16,189 nt of DNA from Opitutaceae bacterium (GTDB lineage Bacteria > Verrucomicrobiota > Verrucomicrobiia > Opitutales > Opitutaceae), in contig JADLBI010000128.1 of NCBI GenBank assembly GCA_020847775.1, positions 1-16,189 of the forward strand. The letters are read 5' to 3'. The notes beneath the pieces were generated by a model. It had not been told where the DNA came from, did no database searches, and saw only the letters and a list, made by a program, of their open reading frames with translations. Every line of letters starts with the position of its first letter. Positions within the stretch are counted from its first letter, which is position 1. The position numbers and the translations under genes were made by a program. Of the stretch, positions 13,997-16,189 are shown in pieces.

Positions 13997-16189
13997 TCAA
14001 CCAAGAGGTATTCCCAGACCCTGCCGAGAGCGTGTCATGACCAGAATGCAGCCGACCTTCGCCTCCGGCAATCCCGTCAATTGCGCCACGGCCACGCGAT
14101 ACAAACCAAGCTGGGGCGCATGGCGCTCCACCGCGTGCTCCACCGATTCGTCAGTCTTGAAATCATAAACCACCGCCCGCACCGCATTGCCCGCGGCATC
14201 GCGCTCGACCACCACACGGTCAAAAATTCCGGTAATCCACACACCGTCAATCACCGCCTCAAATGCGCGTTCGCGCCAAAGCTCCGCCCCGGCAGGTCGC
14301 GTCCAAACCGCCGCCAACGCCTTCGCCTGCAAACACGCCAAGACTTCCGCGCCGGCCTCGCCTTGCGCCGCCAGGGTTTCATGCAACGACTCCGGCACAC
14401 CACCGGCCAGCCATTCCACCCCGGCGAACAGGCCATGCACCTCGCGGCCAAAATCGCGCGCGCCTTTCGCCGGCTTCAACGCAAACAAGGCTTCCGCCGC
14501 CACCCTCCCGCGCTGCGCCTCGCTCGGTCGCCGCGCCTCCAGCCGCCGCGAACGCGGTAATCCCTCGCCGGATAATCGCCCCCGCCCCTCCGGCGCCGCG
14601 ACCGGTTTTGCCACAGGCAGCTTTCGATGCCACCGCGGATCGCCCATCGCATAAGACCCGCGCAAATTGAGTTCGCCCACCGCGACCGTCTCACCGTTCT
14701 CGGGCAACGTCTCCACCAGCAAGCGCGTGAAGTTATTCGAAGTGGACTTCTGCTTCGGCTCCTCGATCACCACATACAAACCGCGTTTCGCCCGCGTCAT
14801 CGCCACATAAAGCAGGGATAGTTTTTCATAACCGCCGCGCGCCTCCGCCGCGCGCACCTGCTCCGCCAGCACCGGATCGCTCGCCGCCAAATCCTTCGGC
14901 GGCAAATCCAGCACCCACTCGACCGCGTAGTCCTCGGAACGGCGCACCGCCAGCCCGTCGCGCGCTTGCTCCAATTTCTGCCCTTCCAAGTCGGGCAGCA
15001 CGACGACATCGAAACCCAGCCCCTTCGATTTGTGAATCGTCATCACGCGCACAACCGCGGCCGAATCCGGCTCGCGCAACGTGTAAGCCGACATGAATTG
15101 AATGAAATCCGCCGCCGCGCGACCGCCGCCTGCATCAAACTCCGCCGCCGCCGTCAGAAATTGATGCAGCCGGCGGCGCGTGAATTCATCCGGCGTGATG
15201 ATCCGCTCCAGCCGCTTCCACCAGCCGCGCAGCGTTTCGGCAAATCCGCCGTCCGCGATCTGCGCGAGCAAGCGCCGCGTCAATTCATCCGGCGTGCGCA
15301 CGCCCGCCGCCGACAACACTTCGCCCAGCGGCGTCATCCACACGTGTTCCCACGCCACCGTGTCGCCGGGATGCGCCGCCGCCTGTGCGAGCGACAACAG
15401 CGCCGCGCCCACCGGATGGTCGGCGCACACTTGCAAATCCGCCTCGGCCACCGCCGCGATCCCGCCTGCGCGCCGCAGATAATCCGCCAGCTCCGCCGCC
15501 GTGTCGTTTTTCTGCACGAGCACCGCGATCGAAAAATCCGCGCGCGGCGCCGGCAGCTCGCGCAACAGTTTCAAAGTCATTTCAAAACGTCCCGCCCGGT
15601 CTTCCGCCAGCAGCAACGCCGCCTGCCCGCCCAGTTCCTTGCGCGCCGAACGATGCTCGCGCCATTCCTGATTCCACATCGCTCCCGCGCCGCCGGGAAA
15701 GAACGTCGCAAACGTTTCCGCCGCGCCGAACACCGTGTTGACCATGGCGATGATCGGTTCGCCGGAGCGCCACGATTCATCGAGATGCCGCTCGGTGATC
15801 GTGCCGGGGGCGGCGTTGTAGTGCTCGAAGATCCCGCGCATGAGCCGCGGATCGCCGCCGCGCCACTCGTAGATCGACTGCTTCACGTCGCCGACGTAGA
15901 AAAAACTGCGCGCGCCCGCCGCGTCCTGCACCGCTTCGTCGATCAGGTTTTTCAAGACCGACCATTGCTCGAAACTCGTGTCCTGGAATTCGTCGAGCAG
16001 CCAGTGGTCGATCTCCGCATCGAGCCGGTAATCAATCATCAGCCGGCCCTCGCCCGCGACATCGGCGGACAACACGCGCCCGCCGTTTTCCTCCGGCAAA
16101 AGCAGACGCTGCACGTCCGCGAAGGTCAGCCGCCCGGCGCGGCGAACCGTTTGATGATAAATCTCCTCATACGCCGCGATCATCGCCCA
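13997..16189 (-). CDS. addA: AddA/RecB-like UvrD-family helicase-nuclease, 3' part (N-terminus beyond the right edge)
   Basis: Part of a double-strand-break repair helicase-nuclease. The frame stays open to the last base; about 730 residues are visible and the N-terminal portion with the Walker A motif lies outside. Counting from an internal Met at 16183, superfamily 1 motifs are LDEFQDTS (63-70, motif II), GDVKQSIYEWRGGDP (98-112, motif III region), TIHKSKGLGFDVVVLPDL (382-399, motif V) and LLYVAMTRAKRGLYVV (457-472, motif VI). The C-terminus carries a RecB-type PD-(D/E)xK nuclease: REVHGLF (580-586, His), GIFDRVVV (652-659, Asp), YDFKTD (673-678, Asp and Lys) and QLGLY (691-695). The combination of a UvrD helicase with this C-terminal nuclease fits AddA; RecB is the alternative. 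AddB, if present, would be expected beyond the right edge. No terminator follows the stop. Confidence 0.88.
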   Translation of the reverse strand, partial: WAMIAAYEEIYHQTVRRAGRLTFADVQRLLLPEENGGRVLSADVAGEGRLMIDYRLDAEIDHWLLDEFQDTSFEQWSVLKNLIDEAVQDAAGARSFFYVGDVKQSIYEWRGGDPRLMRGIFEHYNAAPGTITERHLDESWRSGEPIIAMVNTVFGAAETFATFFPGGAGAMWNQEWREHRSARKELGGQAALLLAEDRAGRFEMTLKLLRELPAPRADFSIAVLVQKNDTAAELADYLRRAGGIAAVAEADLQVCADHPVGAALLSLAQAAAHPGDTVAWEHVWMTPLGEVLSAAGVRTPDELTRRLLAQIADGGFAETLRGWWKRLERIITPDEFTRRRLHQFLTAAAEFDAGGGRAAADFIQFMSAYTLREPDSAAVVRVMTIHKSKGLGFDVVVLPDLEGQKLEQARDGLAVRRSEDYAVEWVLDLPPKDLAASDPVLAEQVRAAEARGGYEKLSLLYVAMTRAKRGLYVVIEEPKQKSTSNNFTRLLVETLPENGETVAVGELNLRGSYAMGDPRWHRKLPVAKPVAAPEGRGRLSGEGLPRSRRLEARRPSEAQRGRVAAEALFALKPAKGARDFGREVHGLFAGVEWLAGGVPESLHETLAAQGEAGAEVLACLQAKALAAVWTRPAGAELWRERAFEAVIDGVWITGIFDRVVVERDAAGNAVRAVVYDFKTDESVEHAVERHAPQLGLYRVAVAQLTGLPEAKVGCILVMTRSRQGLGIPLG

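Overview
This 16.2 kb, GC-rich chromosomal window comes from a Gram-negative bacterium, because it carries a Kdo-pathway (LPS) gene and an outer-membrane secretin. The gene set and the divergent pilMNO/secretin locus suggest Verrucomicrobiota, possibly Opitutales. That placement is inference from protein character and gene order; no rRNA, tRNA or other phylogenetic marker is present. All genes look intact except the last, which runs off the right edge. I see no mobile element, CRISPR array or tRNA.

Layout: (1) 1-167 has no gene but holds a possible RNA hairpin and a weak promoter. (2) 168-4078, plus strand: a tight set of kdsD (arabinose-5-phosphate isomerase), a Gfo/Idh/MocA oxidoreductase overlapping it by one base, and a class I [4Fe-4S] fumarase 30 bp later. 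(3) 4115-5512, minus strand: class II fumarase fumC, convergent with the class I gene, so two unrelated enzymes for the same TCA step lie tail to tail. (4) 5598-8179, minus strand: a long-chain polyprenyl diphosphate synthase, then an ECF sigma factor whose stop overlaps the start of a cysteine-free single-pass membrane protein (candidate anti-sigma factor), closed by a terminator. (5) 8236-8844, plus strand: a CPBP intramembrane protease, divergent from the prenyl synthase. (6) 8897-13547, minus strand: a five-gene operon transcribed PilM-like, PilN-like, PilO-like, a small periplasmic protein in the PilP position, and secretin, with overlapping or nearly abutting genes and a strong terminator. 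(7) 13817-13912, minus strand: a 31-residue, extremely basic protein of the AURKAIP1/COX24 (bS22-like) type with its own terminator. (8) 13997 to the right edge, minus strand: the C-terminal two thirds or so of an AddA/RecB-type helicase-nuclease.

The most distinctive material is the pilus/secretion alignment-complex operon. Its order is that of pilMNOPQ, but the PilM-like protein has lost recognisable actin-fold nucleotide-binding motifs, the PilP-position protein is not clearly a PilP, and the secretin carries a Ser/Thr/Asn-rich insert of more than 100 residues. The sigma factor/Cys-free membrane protein pair is the other candidate for something not well described. The remaining genes are housekeeping: LPS sugar, TCA cycle, quinone or lipid-carrier tail synthesis, and DNA repair.
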